DNA from: an uncultured Methanobrevibacter sp.
Lineage (GTDB): Archaea; Methanobacteriota; Methanobacteria; Methanobacteriales; Methanobacteriaceae
Assembly: GCA_900314635.1 (NCBI GenBank)
Contig: OMVY01000004.1
Coordinates: 128,878 to 192,877, forward strand
Length of the DNA stretch: 64,000 nucleotides
Direction of reading: 5' to 3'
Of this stretch, positions 35,127-43,112 are shown piece after piece. Within the stretch, counting starts at the first letter, position 1; every line of letters starts with the position of its first letter. The notes below the pieces were generated by a model that saw only the letters and a program-made list of their open reading frames with translations, made no database searches and was not told the DNA's origin. A program made the position numbers and the translations under genes.

Positions 35127-35480
35127 GATATCTTCTCCATTATTTTAAATTATTGCTTTATGATTTTATAGTTTTGATTTTATTTTTGTTATTCTTTGTT
35201 GTTAAATGGTTTATTTTATGTTCTTTTTTATTTGAAAAATTGCTATTTATTTAATTCAATTTTTATTTTTTAAACTTTTTGTTTATGTCTTTTGTTTTGA
35301 AAAATTAACTTTCTTTTCAATATTATTTTTAAGTTAACATTATATATTTTTTTGTTTTGAAAAATTAACTTTCTTTTCAATATTATTTTTAAGTTAACAT
35401 TATATATTTTTTTGTTTTGAAAAATTAACTATTTTCTCTTTCATTTATTGGAGCTTAGGCTTCATTAATTTTTAAATGAT
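35127..35480. other. Intergenic region with a 60-bp tandem repeat
   Basis: 354 bp with no gene. It holds the 60-bp repeat at 35291-35430 and T-rich DNA on both sides; the leftward promoter of the membrane-protein gene should lie near 35150-35200. Confidence 0.4.
35291..35430. repeat. 60-bp perfect tandem repeat
   Basis: Two identical units of 60 bp (35291-35350 and 35351-35410) plus 20 bp of a third, beginning TTTGTTTTGAAAAATTAACT. The two full units differ at no base. Confidence 0.95.
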
Positions 35481-36929
35481 TTATAAAAATGTGAATGTTT
35501 TTACTGGAACAAATAGAATATCCCCTTTTTTCTCAATCGCATCGGTTTTATTTGAAATTATGATTCCATAATCAGAATTGTAACTGTTGATGGCGTATTT
35601 CATTTGTCTGATTTTTTTGCTGCCTCTTCCAACTTCAATAGGTATCGGCGCTCTGAAATTTTCTTGAATAAGAAAATCAACATTATTGCGGGAATTAGGG
35701 TCATAATATGTTGATATCTGGGAGAATTCCTTATTGGATAAATTGAAAAGATTGGATGCGATTTGATTTTCTATCAAGATTCCTTCATATTCAGCCAGAT
35801 TATTTATAGTATTACCAATGCTTGTTGATAATGCATTTTTAATGCTGCTTGTTGCAAAATAGTATTTCCATGGTTTTTTAGCACGTGCAGAAGGGGATCC
35901 GTAGGGTTCGCAATGGAAAATCAAATGTGTTTTTTCTAAAATATTCAAAATGGTATTTATGTTTCCAATTGCAGTATCAAAATAGTTGGCCAGGTTGTTT
36001 TGACTTACAGTGCCTGCTTGCTGTGTTGCTAAAAATCTCAAGATCCTGTTTGCAAGGGTCTGATTATTGAGGCTCATGTTTTTGATTGTCATCATGTCAT
36101 GGTTTATGATTTTCTCGGTTACATTAATCAGCTCTTCAATAGTCTCCTGAGGATCCTTTTTATCAAGCAATATTGGAAATCCCCCATATTTCAAATATAA
36201 ATCCCAGTCATTGAAATAATATTCTGGAATATTGCTTAGTTTGGCATATGTCCTTGATTCGCTTTCCATAGCATTTTCATATTTTCCTGTGAAAATCAAT
36301 TCCTTGATTGATTCGGACATCTCTGTGCAGTCTAGATTATACTTCAATTTAATATGTTCGGCATAATTGAGAGGAGTAAGCGGTCTTTTTTTTATTCTCC
36401 TTGCAGCATCTGCATTATATTCAAGATGCAGTGCCGAGGAACCTGAAAAAATCATGAATATCTTTTTTGTCTTGTCGTAAATGATTTTTCCGGATTCCGC
36501 CCAGTTATGGTCGTACTGGCATTCATCTATGAATATGAAAACATTTTGGCTTAATGTTCTCAGACTTGCATTGAATTTGCTTTCCAAATAGATTTCAACG
36601 GTCTCCTTGATGTTGGTTTCAACCATATTGTTTATTTCATCAAATGATATGTATAGTATGTTGCTTAGGGGAATGTTTTTTTCTTTTAAAAGGTATTCGT
36701 ATATTTGGTAAATCAATGTGGTTTTTCCAACTCCCCTAAGACCAGGCATCACTATGAATCTCTTTGATGCATATCCTTCAAGGAAATCGTCGATGTTGCT
36801 TTTGATTTCTCCGAATTCCTTTCTGATGTTTAATTTTTGATTGTTTTTTGTTAATTCGTTGTTAATTGAATTCGGGACTTCAATCAATTCCCTGTTTATG
36901 AAGTTTATTAGTATTTCATTTTTTTCCAT
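35481..36929 (-). CDS. AAA ATPase with DUF4143-type C-terminus
   Basis: 482 residues. Walker A is MPGLRGVGKTTLIYQ (about residues 60-75), Walker B NVFIFIDECQY (about 128-138), sensor IFMIFSGSSALHLEY. The C-terminal half has the winged-helix-like stretch AGTVSQNNLANYFDTAIGNINTILNILEKTHLI and a nuclease-like fold with IENQIASNLF...STYYDPNSRNNVDFLIQENFRAPIPIEVG: D, E and K of a PD-(D/E)xK-type site. Proteins of this group occur in many archaea as mobile accessory genes, often linked to stress or defence; function is unproven. Upstream lies a 34-bp-period array of palindromes. SD AGGAAAG precedes ATG 36929. No partner gene. Confidence 0.8.
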   Translation of the reverse strand: MEKNEILINFINRELIEVPNSINNELTKNNQKLNIRKEFGEIKSNIDDFLEGYASKRFIVMPGLRGVGKTTLIYQIYEYLLKEKNIPLSNILYISFDEINNMVETNIKETVEIYLESKFNASLRTLSQNVFIFIDECQYDHNWAESGKIIYDKTKKIFMIFSGSSALHLEYNADAARRIKKRPLTPLNYAEHIKLKYNLDCTEMSESIKELIFTGKYENAMESESRTYAKLSNIPEYYFNDWDLYLKYGGFPILLDKKDPQETIEELINVTEKIINHDMMTIKNMSLNNQTLANRILRFLATQQAGTVSQNNLANYFDTAIGNINTILNILEKTHLIFHCEPYGSPSARAKKPWKYYFATSSIKNALSTSIGNTINNLAEYEGILIENQIASNLFNLSNKEFSQISTYYDPNSRNNVDFLIQENFRAPIPIEVGRGSKKIRQMKYAINSYNSDYGIIISNKTDAIEKKGDILFVPVKTFTFL

Positions 36930-37018
36930 AACAATCTTTCCTGTTTTTTGCTATCAATTATTTTGAATATTCCTTATCCATTTTTAATCTAAATTTTTAA
37001 ATATTAATTTAAAAAGTT

Positions 37019-37138
37019 ATCTAAATTTTTAGATAATAGTTTATAAATAGTTATCTAAATTTTTAGACAACTATATATAAATACTTATCTAAATTTTTAG
37101 ATAGTTGTTTATAAAGAGTTGTCTAAATTTTTAGATAG
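37019..37138. promoter_or_regulatory. Array of four palindromes, 34-bp period
   Basis: CTAAATTTTTAG cores lie at 37021, 37055, 37089 and 37123, each 34 bp apart, with a degenerate fifth core at 36989. Each core is inside an inverted repeat (the first is TTATCTAAA-TT-TTTAGATAA, perfect, 20 bp). The array is 90-190 bp upstream of the minus-strand ATPase start and just after pyrF (whose stop is at 37176). An operator array for the ATPase promoter is inferred. Confidence 0.6.
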
Positions 37139-37175
37139 AAAATTTTCTTTAAAAAAATTAAAAGTTTAGAGTTTA

Positions 37176-37823
37176 TTATCTGATTGACTCTAAAATGTCT
37201 TCAGTGGCCTTTTTCGGATCTTGGGCATTGTATATGGATCTTCCAATGATAAGGGCGCTTGAGTACTTCAAGGTTTCCTTCGGATCTCCTCCCTGGGTTC
37301 CAACTCCCGGAGATATTATGAAAGCATCTTTTCCAACGATATCCCTGATTTCTGCAAGCCTGTTGATTCTAGTTGAAGGAGCCACATAGTTTTTGATTCC
37401 CATTTCAACACCCATTCTTGCAATCTCATCTGCATCGCTCTGAAGGAACTTGACAGCTCCTGGATGTGACATTTCAGTCAAAAGGAAAACATCTTTTCCA
37501 TGGTCTTCAGCAGACTCCTTGCATGCTTCAACGGAGTCCGGACCTACGAATCCGTGGCAGATTATGGCATCCGCTCCGGCATCGAATGTCTGGTCTGCTA
37601 TCTTTTCATTTGTAGCTGGAATATCTGCCACCTTGTAGTCGCATATGACTTTGTAGCCGAGGTCTTCCTTGAAGTAGGTCACAACCTCCAGCCCTTCGGC
37701 GAGTGTGAGGGGATAGCCTATTTTGATAGTGTTTATATAATCGCTTACAGAATTGCATACCTCTTCTGCAGCATTTAAATCCATTAAATCCATTGCAAGT
37801 ATGATGTTATTTTTTACTTTCAT
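37176..37823 (-). CDS. pyrF: Orotidine 5'-phosphate decarboxylase
   Basis: 215 residues of the archaeal class. Last step of UMP synthesis. Active-site features: IILAMDLMDL (Asp), TIKIGYPLTL (Lys), VICDYKVADIPAT (the D-x-K-x-x-D catalytic Asp-Lys-Asp), GFVGPDSVEACKE, FLLTEMSHPG, ISPGVGTQGGDPKETLKYSSALIIGRSIYNAQDPKKA (phosphate loop). SD AAAGGGAA precedes the ATG. It is monocistronic. Nothing odd. Confidence 0.96.
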   Translation of the reverse strand: MKVKNNIILAMDLMDLNAAEEVCNSVSDYINTIKIGYPLTLAEGLEVVTYFKEDLGYKVICDYKVADIPATNEKIADQTFDAGADAIICHGFVGPDSVEACKESAEDHGKDVFLLTEMSHPGAVKFLQSDADEIARMGVEMGIKNYVAPSTRINRLAEIRDIVGKDAFIISPGVGTQGGDPKETLKYSSALIIGRSIYNAQDPKKATEDILESIR

Positions 37824-37926
37824 AAAATTCCCTTTTCCTTTTTTTTAAAATTGTATTGGCTTTTTTAAAAGCTATTAATTATACTAATATTTGTTTTTAT
37901 TTAATTTATAGTTATTTTTTAAAAAT

Positions 37927-38053
37927 AGGATTTGGTTATGGTATTTATTTAAAATAGTGATTTGAGTTATGGTTATTTATTTAAAATAGTGATTGGGGTT
38001 ATGGTTATTTATTTAAATAGTGATTTGGGTTATGGTTATTTTATAAAAATAGT
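37927..38053. repeat. 31-32 bp tandem repeat, 4 copies
   Basis: GTTATGG marks lie at 37935, 37966, 37998 and 38029 (spacing 31, 32, 31), with TTATTTAAAATAGTGATTTG between them. Copies differ by one- to few-base changes. Confidence 0.85.
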
Positions 38054-38095
38054 CGATTTGTTTTGTATTAAAAAAGTTTTAAAAAAAATAAGGAG

Positions 38096-38118
38096 GCTTA
38101 GTTAATGAATAACTAAGC
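38096..38118 (-). terminator. lemA terminator
   Basis: GCTTAGTTA / TAACTAAGC stem (9 bp, ATGAA loop), followed on the minus strand by TTATTTTTTTT. It lies 16 bp beyond the lemA stop. Confidence 0.75.
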
Positions 38119-38134
38119 AATTGATTGTAAATAA

Positions 38135-38689
38135 TTAAAATTCAACTCTAGGGGCTTGTGCAGCGCCTTCTGGAGCATTGAAGAAGTCAGCTGTCTTAAA
38201 GCCGAACATTCCCGCAAAGATATTGCCTGGGAAGGTCTCGCATTTGTTGTTATACATTAAAACAGTATCATTGTAGAATTGTCTTGAATAAGCGATCTTG
38301 TCTTCAGTGTCTGAGAGCTGATTCTGCAGGTTCTGGAAGTTTTCGCTAGCTTTAAGTTCAGGATACGCCTCAGCCACTGCAAACAATGATTTCAATGACT
38401 GTGTCAGCTGGTTGTTGGCATCTGCCATATCGCTTACGGTATTTGCGTTCATTAATCCGGCTCTTGCTTCTGTGACTTTTGCAAAGACGCCTTCTTCGTG
38501 GCTTGCATAACCCTTTACAGTTTCAACAAGATTAGGTATCAAATCAGCACGTCTGTTGAGTTGCACTTCAATTTGAGCCCAGCTGTTTTTGACTCTGTTT
38601 CTAGAGGAAACAAGGCCGTTGTAAAGGAGAATAACAGCCGCTACAATTATTATTATGATTACAAGTAATATGATTAGAATTATGCTCAT
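38135..38689 (-). CDS. LemA family protein
   Basis: 184 residues. One N-terminal TM (about 3-25, [12 protein letters not shown]) then the long helical bundle of Lem[110 protein letters not shown]. The motif N-S-W-A-Q-I-x-V-Q-L and L-S-x-T-E-D-K-I-A are the hallmark. Family members are widespread, function uncertain (sometimes linked to lactic-acid bacteria adhesion or phage). SD AAAGGTGA precedes ATG 38689. Confidence 0.92.
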   Translation of the reverse strand: MSIILIILLVIIIIIVAAVILLYNGLVSSRNRVKNSWAQIEVQLNRRADLIPNLVETVKGYASHEEGVFAKVTEARAGLMNANTVSDMADANNQLTQSLKSLFAVAEAYPELKASENFQNLQNQLSDTEDKIAYSRQFYNDTVLMYNNKCETFPGNIFAGMFGFKTADFFNAPEGAAQAPRVEF

Positions 38690-38860
38690 ATTTTCACCTT
38701 TAAAAAATTTAATTGATAATATTTATCTTTTCCTATAAAATATAGTTTTCTTTTGTTTGCTTCATTTTATTAAAAGAGGGTTTGAAAAAATTTAATATAT
38801 GATAAAAAATAATTTATTATTAAGATTATTCATTTTTATACAATTCCAAGGAGACTTATT

Positions 38861-39340
38861 ATGAAAAAAGAAGCCAATATTCAAAAAGTACCTATTTTAA
38901 ACATGATTGTAACCTGCCGAAAGGATGGCAGAGACAACGGTCTCGTTGTTGGTTTTGGAGGAAACGCAAGTTTCGATCCTCAAATGATTGCTGTCGGCAT
39001 TGTTCCAACCCGTTTTTCATATGACATGGTAAAGGATACAGGAGTATTTGTTGTCAACTTCCCTGCTAAAGGATATGAAGAGGAATACAAGGTATTCGGA
39101 TTCGAATCCGGCCGCGATGTAGACAAGTTTGAAAAATGCGACATCAAATTCACCGACGGTGAAGTTGTGGATGCTCCGGTTCTCACAGACTGTCCTGTCA
39201 ATTTTGAATGCACAGTAGTGGATTCCATCAAGCCTGGAAGCCATGAAATGTTCTTCGGAAAAATCGAGAAGGTGCATTGCGACGAGGAATATCTCGACGA
39301 CGATGGAAACATCATGTGGGATAAGATAGACTTGTTATAA
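38861..39340 (+). CDS. Flavin reductase / flavoredoxin-like
   Basis: 159 residues of the FMN-binding split-barrel (flavin reductase) family. NMIVTCRKDGRDNGLVVGFGGNASFDPQMIAVGIVPTRFSYDMVKDTGVFVVNFP (FMN phosphate/isoalloxazine contact region) and CPVNFECTVVDSIKPGSHEMFFGKIEKVHCDEEYLDDDG are characteristic. In methanogens these proteins carry electrons between flavin and other partners. Cys at residues 25, about 91, 112 and 118 and 140 do not form a cluster motif. SD AAGGAGA, ATG 38861. Confidence 0.85.
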   Translation: MKKEANIQKVPILNMIVTCRKDGRDNGLVVGFGGNASFDPQMIAVGIVPTRFSYDMVKDTGVFVVNFPAKGYEEEYKVFGFESGRDVDKFEKCDIKFTDGEVVDAPVLTDCPVNFECTVVDSIKPGSHEMFFGKIEKVHCDEEYLDDDGNIMWDKIDLL

Positions 39341-39396
39341 TCTTTACTTTTATTTTTTTTTAAATAACTTTTTTTTATTATTTCGGAGTGGTTTAT

Positions 39397-40518
39397 TTGT
39401 TTTTAAAGCATAAGATTTATGGTTTGATATTCAATCTATTCAGGGCTTTTCCTGTTAATGACAATAAGATAAGCCTGATTACAAATAAATCAGCCTCCTT
39501 TGAAAGCAACTTGCGGGAGATTGCTCTTGAACTGGACAATAGGAATGATATTGGCAGAAACTATGAATATCATTACGTTCGCAAGGACCAGATATCTTTT
39601 AAGAATTTTTATCATTTGGCTACTAGCAGGTACATTTTCCTTTCAGATAATTTCTTCGCCCTTGCATTTATGAATTTCTCTCCAAAACAGAAAATAATAC
39701 AGCTATGGCATGCTCCAGGGGAATTCAAGAACTTCGGATATGATTTTGAGTCAAGGGAGTCACAGGAAGTCATTAGAAAGTTTGCAGCAAAGACCACAAA
39801 TCTCTTTATCAGCTCTAAAAACTTCATTGAAAGCCTTTCCCATAGATTTGCATTGGATGAGTCCAAGACTATTCCAACAGGAATTCCAAGAACAGACTAC
39901 TATTTCAGATGTGATGATGAGTTCAAGGAAAGCTTGAGGGCGAATTTTGATGAGAAGTATCCTTTTGCAAGAGGCAAGAAGATAGTTCTTTATGCTCCTA
40001 CATTCCGTCAGAATCCAGTAAACAACATGATTTTTGATAATTTTGACATTGATGCCTTCAATGAATCACTAGGAGATGATTATGTCCTATTCATCAGACT
40101 GCATCCAAACTATAACCGATTTGCAGACAAGGAGCATTTCATAGACTTGGAATCTGTTGAAAATGAGCATGAATTCGTCAATTGCACTCATTACAGCAAT
40201 GAACAGGAGCTTTTACTACTCTCAGATGTCTTGATAACAGACTATTCATCCGTCATGGTCGAATATTCCATTTTAAACAAGCCAATTGTCCTTTTTGCCT
40301 ATGACCTGGATGATTATCTCTCAAAAGAGAGAGGATTCTACTTCGACTACAGGGAGAATGTTCCTGGAAGAATCGCCTATGACATGGACGAGCTCATAAG
40401 AGTCTTTAAGGAAAAGGACTTCGACTTGGAGCGTTTAAATGATTTCGCACATTATCAGTTTGATTATTTCGATGGAAACTCCAGCAAGCGCATACTGGAC
40501 ATAGTTTTAGACGATTAA
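39397..40518 (+). CDS. CDP-glycerol glycerophosphotransferase-like (TagF type)
   Basis: About 373 residues. Start TTG 39397 is preferred: GGAG at 39385-39388 sits eight bases upstream, whereas the GTG at 39388 overlaps it. The TagB/TagF fold is shown by NKSASFESNLREIALEL, LSDNFFALAFMNFSPKQKIIQLWHAPGEFKNFG (catalytic His), PTGIPRTDYYF, KIVLYAPTFRQNP, YVLFIRLHPNYN and LLSDVLITDYSSVMVEYSILNKPIVLFAYD. In bacteria this makes teichoic acid poly-glycerol phosphate; in Methanobrevibacter such genes probably make surface phospho-polyols. Acceptor unknown. It is single. Confidence 0.85.
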   Translation: MFLKHKIYGLIFNLFRAFPVNDNKISLITNKSASFESNLREIALELDNRNDIGRNYEYHYVRKDQISFKNFYHLATSRYIFLSDNFFALAFMNFSPKQKIIQLWHAPGEFKNFGYDFESRESQEVIRKFAAKTTNLFISSKNFIESLSHRFALDESKTIPTGIPRTDYYFRCDDEFKESLRANFDEKYPFARGKKIVLYAPTFRQNPVNNMIFDNFDIDAFNESLGDDYVLFIRLHPNYNRFADKEHFIDLESVENEHEFVNCTHYSNEQELLLLSDVLITDYSSVMVEYSILNKPIVLFAYDLDDYLSKERGFYFDYRENVPGRIAYDMDELIRVFKEKDFDLERLNDFAHYQFDYFDGNSSKRILDIVLDD

Positions 40519-40770
40519 TCTTATCTTATTTCTTTTTGTCTTTTTTCATCTTTTAAAGAATACTTTTTAATCTTTTTCATGAGTACTTTTTTGCAGCTAT
40601 TCATTTTAAATTCCATTTGACTTTTTATAAACTTAGTTAAATTTATAAATGTCTATTTAAAAAATATATTATATTAATAAAGTCTTAGGATTTTATTTTA
40701 TTTTTATCAATTTTATTCTTTGCAGGAAAATTCCTTTTGGGGATTTTTTTGCGGATTCACGAGGTTTAAT

Positions 40771-41103
40771 ATGGTAAGAAAGAAAGCACGACGTAAACCT
40801 AGGCAGGAAGAAGATCCGATGGCAGGTACTACAAACCTTACAGATGCAATGCTTGTGCTTGCGCTCGGCTTTTTAATTTTTGCGGTTGTCGGTTGGAACC
40901 TGCAAAGTGTTGTTTTCAGTGACATGACTCAAGAGCAAAAACAGGATGTCATGGAGTCAATCACCAATATCACTAAGGTGACACAGGGCGAGAAATTAAA
41001 CAGCACTCCAGATACTTCCGACCAGTCTGGCGAAGGTTATGTTGAACAAGGAAAGGTCTACAAGGATTCTAAAACCGGTGATTTGATCATGGTTGAAAGC
41101 TGA
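40771..41103 (+). CDS. DUF2149 protein, ExbD/TolR-like
   Basis: 110 residues from ATG 40771 after ACGAGGTT. Basic N-terminus (MVRKKARRKPR), then one TM helix starting TDAMLVLALGFLIFAVVGW. The Asp25-x-Met-Leu-Val-Leu pattern is very close to the proton-binding Asp of ExbD/TolR (in those, D-V-M-L-V-L). The exterior 60 residues are short and charged, without the usual periplasmic domain. DUF2149 is known next to DUF2162 and MotA/ExbB genes in methanogens. It likely forms the second subunit of a proton-driven stator. See the gene at 42091. Confidence 0.8.
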   Translation: MVRKKARRKPRQEEDPMAGTTNLTDAMLVLALGFLIFAVVGWNLQSVVFSDMTQEQKQDVMESITNITKVTQGEKLNSTPDTSDQSGEGYVEQGKVYKDSKTGDLIMVES

Positions 41104-41235
41104 TGGCGCTTTGTATTAAAATTTTAAAATTATTAAAATCAAAATATCTCTTTCGAGATTTCAAACTTACTTGGCTTATAGTTTCTCATTTGGGATTGAA
41201 AAATCCTTTTTGAGATGTAAAAAAGTGATGATAAT

Positions 41236-41967
41236 ATGGATGTCTTAACTACTGCAACTTACTTCATGATTCTGCTTGCTCTTCTTCTCCTGGGAGGAGA
41301 AGTGGGATTATTGTCCAGATATTACAAAAATGCCCCAAAAGAGCATTTGATGATAACAGCTGTTTTTGCAGTTTGCTTGATGGCTGTGGTTGCAATATTT
41401 TCAAACTCATATGAATCAATACTCAATCTGGCTTCTACAAGCTTTTTCTTCTATCTGGGCATAGCGATATTAAGTTTAATCATAGGAGCTGCAGTATTAT
41501 ATTTCTGGGACAAGGATGAGACCTATGATAGAAAGATGAAGATTCTTCTGTATCTTGGTTTTATTCCGGTATCTTTCGCTGTCATTCTGATTTGCATATC
41601 TTCTCTTGCGCCGGTTATCTCACTGCCTATTGCAGGAAAGCCAATGAATTTTTCAATGCTTGAAGCTGGAGTCATTGTTGGTGTGGTACTTGCAGTAATA
41701 ACTCTATTTGTTTATTTTACCGCAGATTTTATAGAGGACTATCTCAATATGGAATACAGCGTGATATTCGGAGGTGTGATGGTTGTATTTGCATTTGTCT
41801 TCCTTACAATTGCGTTTTTCCTTCCAACTCTTGCAACAACTTTGAATGCCCCTGTTTCAGAGCTTGAATTGATTTCAATATCAAAAATAGTTGTTTTGCT
41901 TCTGGGAGCATTGGTTCTAGCAGGAATCGGAGTGGTACTCAAGAAGAGAAATAACAGGCTGGTTTAA
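41236..41967 (+). CDS. DUF2162 putative transporter
   Basis: 243 residues with seven or so TM helices (about residues 5-27, 37-55, 65-85, 105-127, 140-160, 175-195, 215-235) and a basic C-terminus (LKKRNNRLV). Family DUF2162 (predicted transporter) is methanogen-typical and sits between DUF2149 and ExbB/MotA-like genes as here. No ligand motif is seen. GTGATG six bases before ATG 41236 is the SD. It is probably a third membrane part of the complex or its cargo transporter. Confidence 0.8.
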   Translation: MDVLTTATYFMILLALLLLGGEVGLLSRYYKNAPKEHLMITAVFAVCLMAVVAIFSNSYESILNLASTSFFFYLGIAILSLIIGAAVLYFWDKDETYDRKMKILLYLGFIPVSFAVILICISSLAPVISLPIAGKPMNFSMLEAGVIVGVVLAVITLFVYFTADFIEDYLNMEYSVIFGGVMVVFAFVFLTIAFFLPTLATTLNAPVSELELISISKIVVLLLGALVLAGIGVVLKKRNNRLV

Positions 41968-42090
41968 TTTGGAAAAATGAAGTATGATCTTAATTGATGC
42001 TTGCTAAGAAAAGTTAGATTTTAAATGAAGTTTTTATTGATGCTTACTAAAAATTAATTAATATATAAAATACGATTATAGGTGATTGTT

Positions 42091-42741
42091 TTGGCAATAG
42101 CGATTCCAGGCGGTGCGTTTTTAACAGCTGCCTTAAATTTGATTTCACAAAGTCTTTTGATACCTGTTGTGATTATTCTATTGATTTTTGTTATATTTGT
42201 AATCATTTCTCTTGGAGGATTGATTTTTGAATACTCCTCCAGAACAAAGGTTTCAGTAAACGATGTCTCCAATTTGATTCTTGACATTTCAAATTGCGAT
42301 TCAATTGAATCTGTAAAATCCACTATTCAAAACGCGAATATAACAAACACACAAAAGGGAATTCTACTCAAGATAACTGATACCGGACACATGTCCAGCG
42401 CTTCAAGAGAGGCTTATGCCCGAAAGCTTGTTGAAAACGAGGAAGAGGTAACCGACAAGTCCTTGAGAATTACAGACATCATTACCCGTATCGGACCTAC
42501 TCTTGGTTTGATGGGTACTTTGATTCCTCTTGGAACAGGTCTGGCGGCTCTGGGGTCCGGAGACATCAATACATTGTCCACAGCTCTTATTGTTGCATTC
42601 GACACAACAGTAGTGGGTATTGGATGCGGTGCTCTTGCATATGTTATCTCTAAAATCAGATACGGATGGTATGACGAGTATTTATCCAATTTGGATGTCT
42701 TATCCGATGCTGTCCTTGATTTCATGAATATTAACTGTTGA
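42091..42741 (+). CDS. MotA/TolQ/ExbB proton-channel family protein
   Basis: 216 residues from TTG 42091, three bases after AGGTGATT (the GTG 42082 lies within it). Three TM helices: about residues 10-42, 125-150 and 160-185. The signature region is IGPTLGLMGTLIPLGTGLAALGSGDINTLSTALIVAFDTTVVGIGCGALAYVI, with the conserved P, G-L-x-G-T and the TM3 Thr (FDTT) as in TolQ/ExbB; a cytoplasmic helical loop precedes it. It would conduct protons with the DUF2149 partner to drive a machine at the surface. No outer membrane, flagellum or TonB is present, so the target is unknown. Confidence 0.88.
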   Translation: MAIAIPGGAFLTAALNLISQSLLIPVVIILLIFVIFVIISLGGLIFEYSSRTKVSVNDVSNLILDISNCDSIESVKSTIQNANITNTQKGILLKITDTGHMSSASREAYARKLVENEEEVTDKSLRITDIITRIGPTLGLMGTLIPLGTGLAALGSGDINTLSTALIVAFDTTVVGIGCGALAYVISKIRYGWYDEYLSNLDVLSDAVLDFMNINC

Positions 42742-43112
42742 TTTTTCTTTTTTTATCTTTTTTTATTTTTTTTTCATTTGCTAGATGATTTTTTTAAAAG
42801 GTTTTTTAACTGAATTTCAGATTTCTCTTTGAATATTATTTTTAATGTTATTCCTTCTGTTTGAATGGTTGTTTATAAATGGTTGTTCATTCTGTTTGAA
42901 TAATATATATTTCTTTTACAAAGATCTTCTTAATTTTTTATTTAAAAAATTTTTAACTTTTTTTATTTTTTTTAATCAATTTAACTGTCTATTATTCAAT
43001 ATTTTTTTTAAAATTCTTTTAATTACGCCTTAATTTTTATCAAATGCTTTGAATAATTTTATATATATTGAAAAATAAAAATTAAGTCAATAATTATTGA
43101 TGGAGGTGAAAA
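42742..43112. promoter_or_regulatory. Promoter region of the first giant ALP
   Basis: 371 bp; T-rich, no gene. TATA-like TTTATATATA at 43058-43067 predicts a start about 43088, giving a short 5' leader before SD GGAGGTGA (43102-43109). Confidence 0.5.

Larger units (their letters stand above)
37824..38134. other. Intergenic region with tandem repeats and lemA terminator
   Basis: 311 bp with no gene. Leftward pyrF promoter, then the 31-32 bp repeats 37927-38053, then the lemA hairpin 38096-38118. Confidence 0.45.

Noticed and set aside
35481-36929. Prophage or insertion element around the ATPase gene
   Set aside because: The gene type is often mobile, but I see no integrase, transposase, terminal inverted repeats or target duplication around it.
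37019-37138. CRISPR-like regular array with 34-bp period
   Set aside because: The spaced parts between cores are similar to each other (not unique spacers), the cores are only 12-20 bp, and no cas genes are nearby. It is better seen as palindromic operators.
42845-43033. 62-codon Phe-rich ORF
   Set aside because: T-rich intergenic artefact with no SD and no stable composition.
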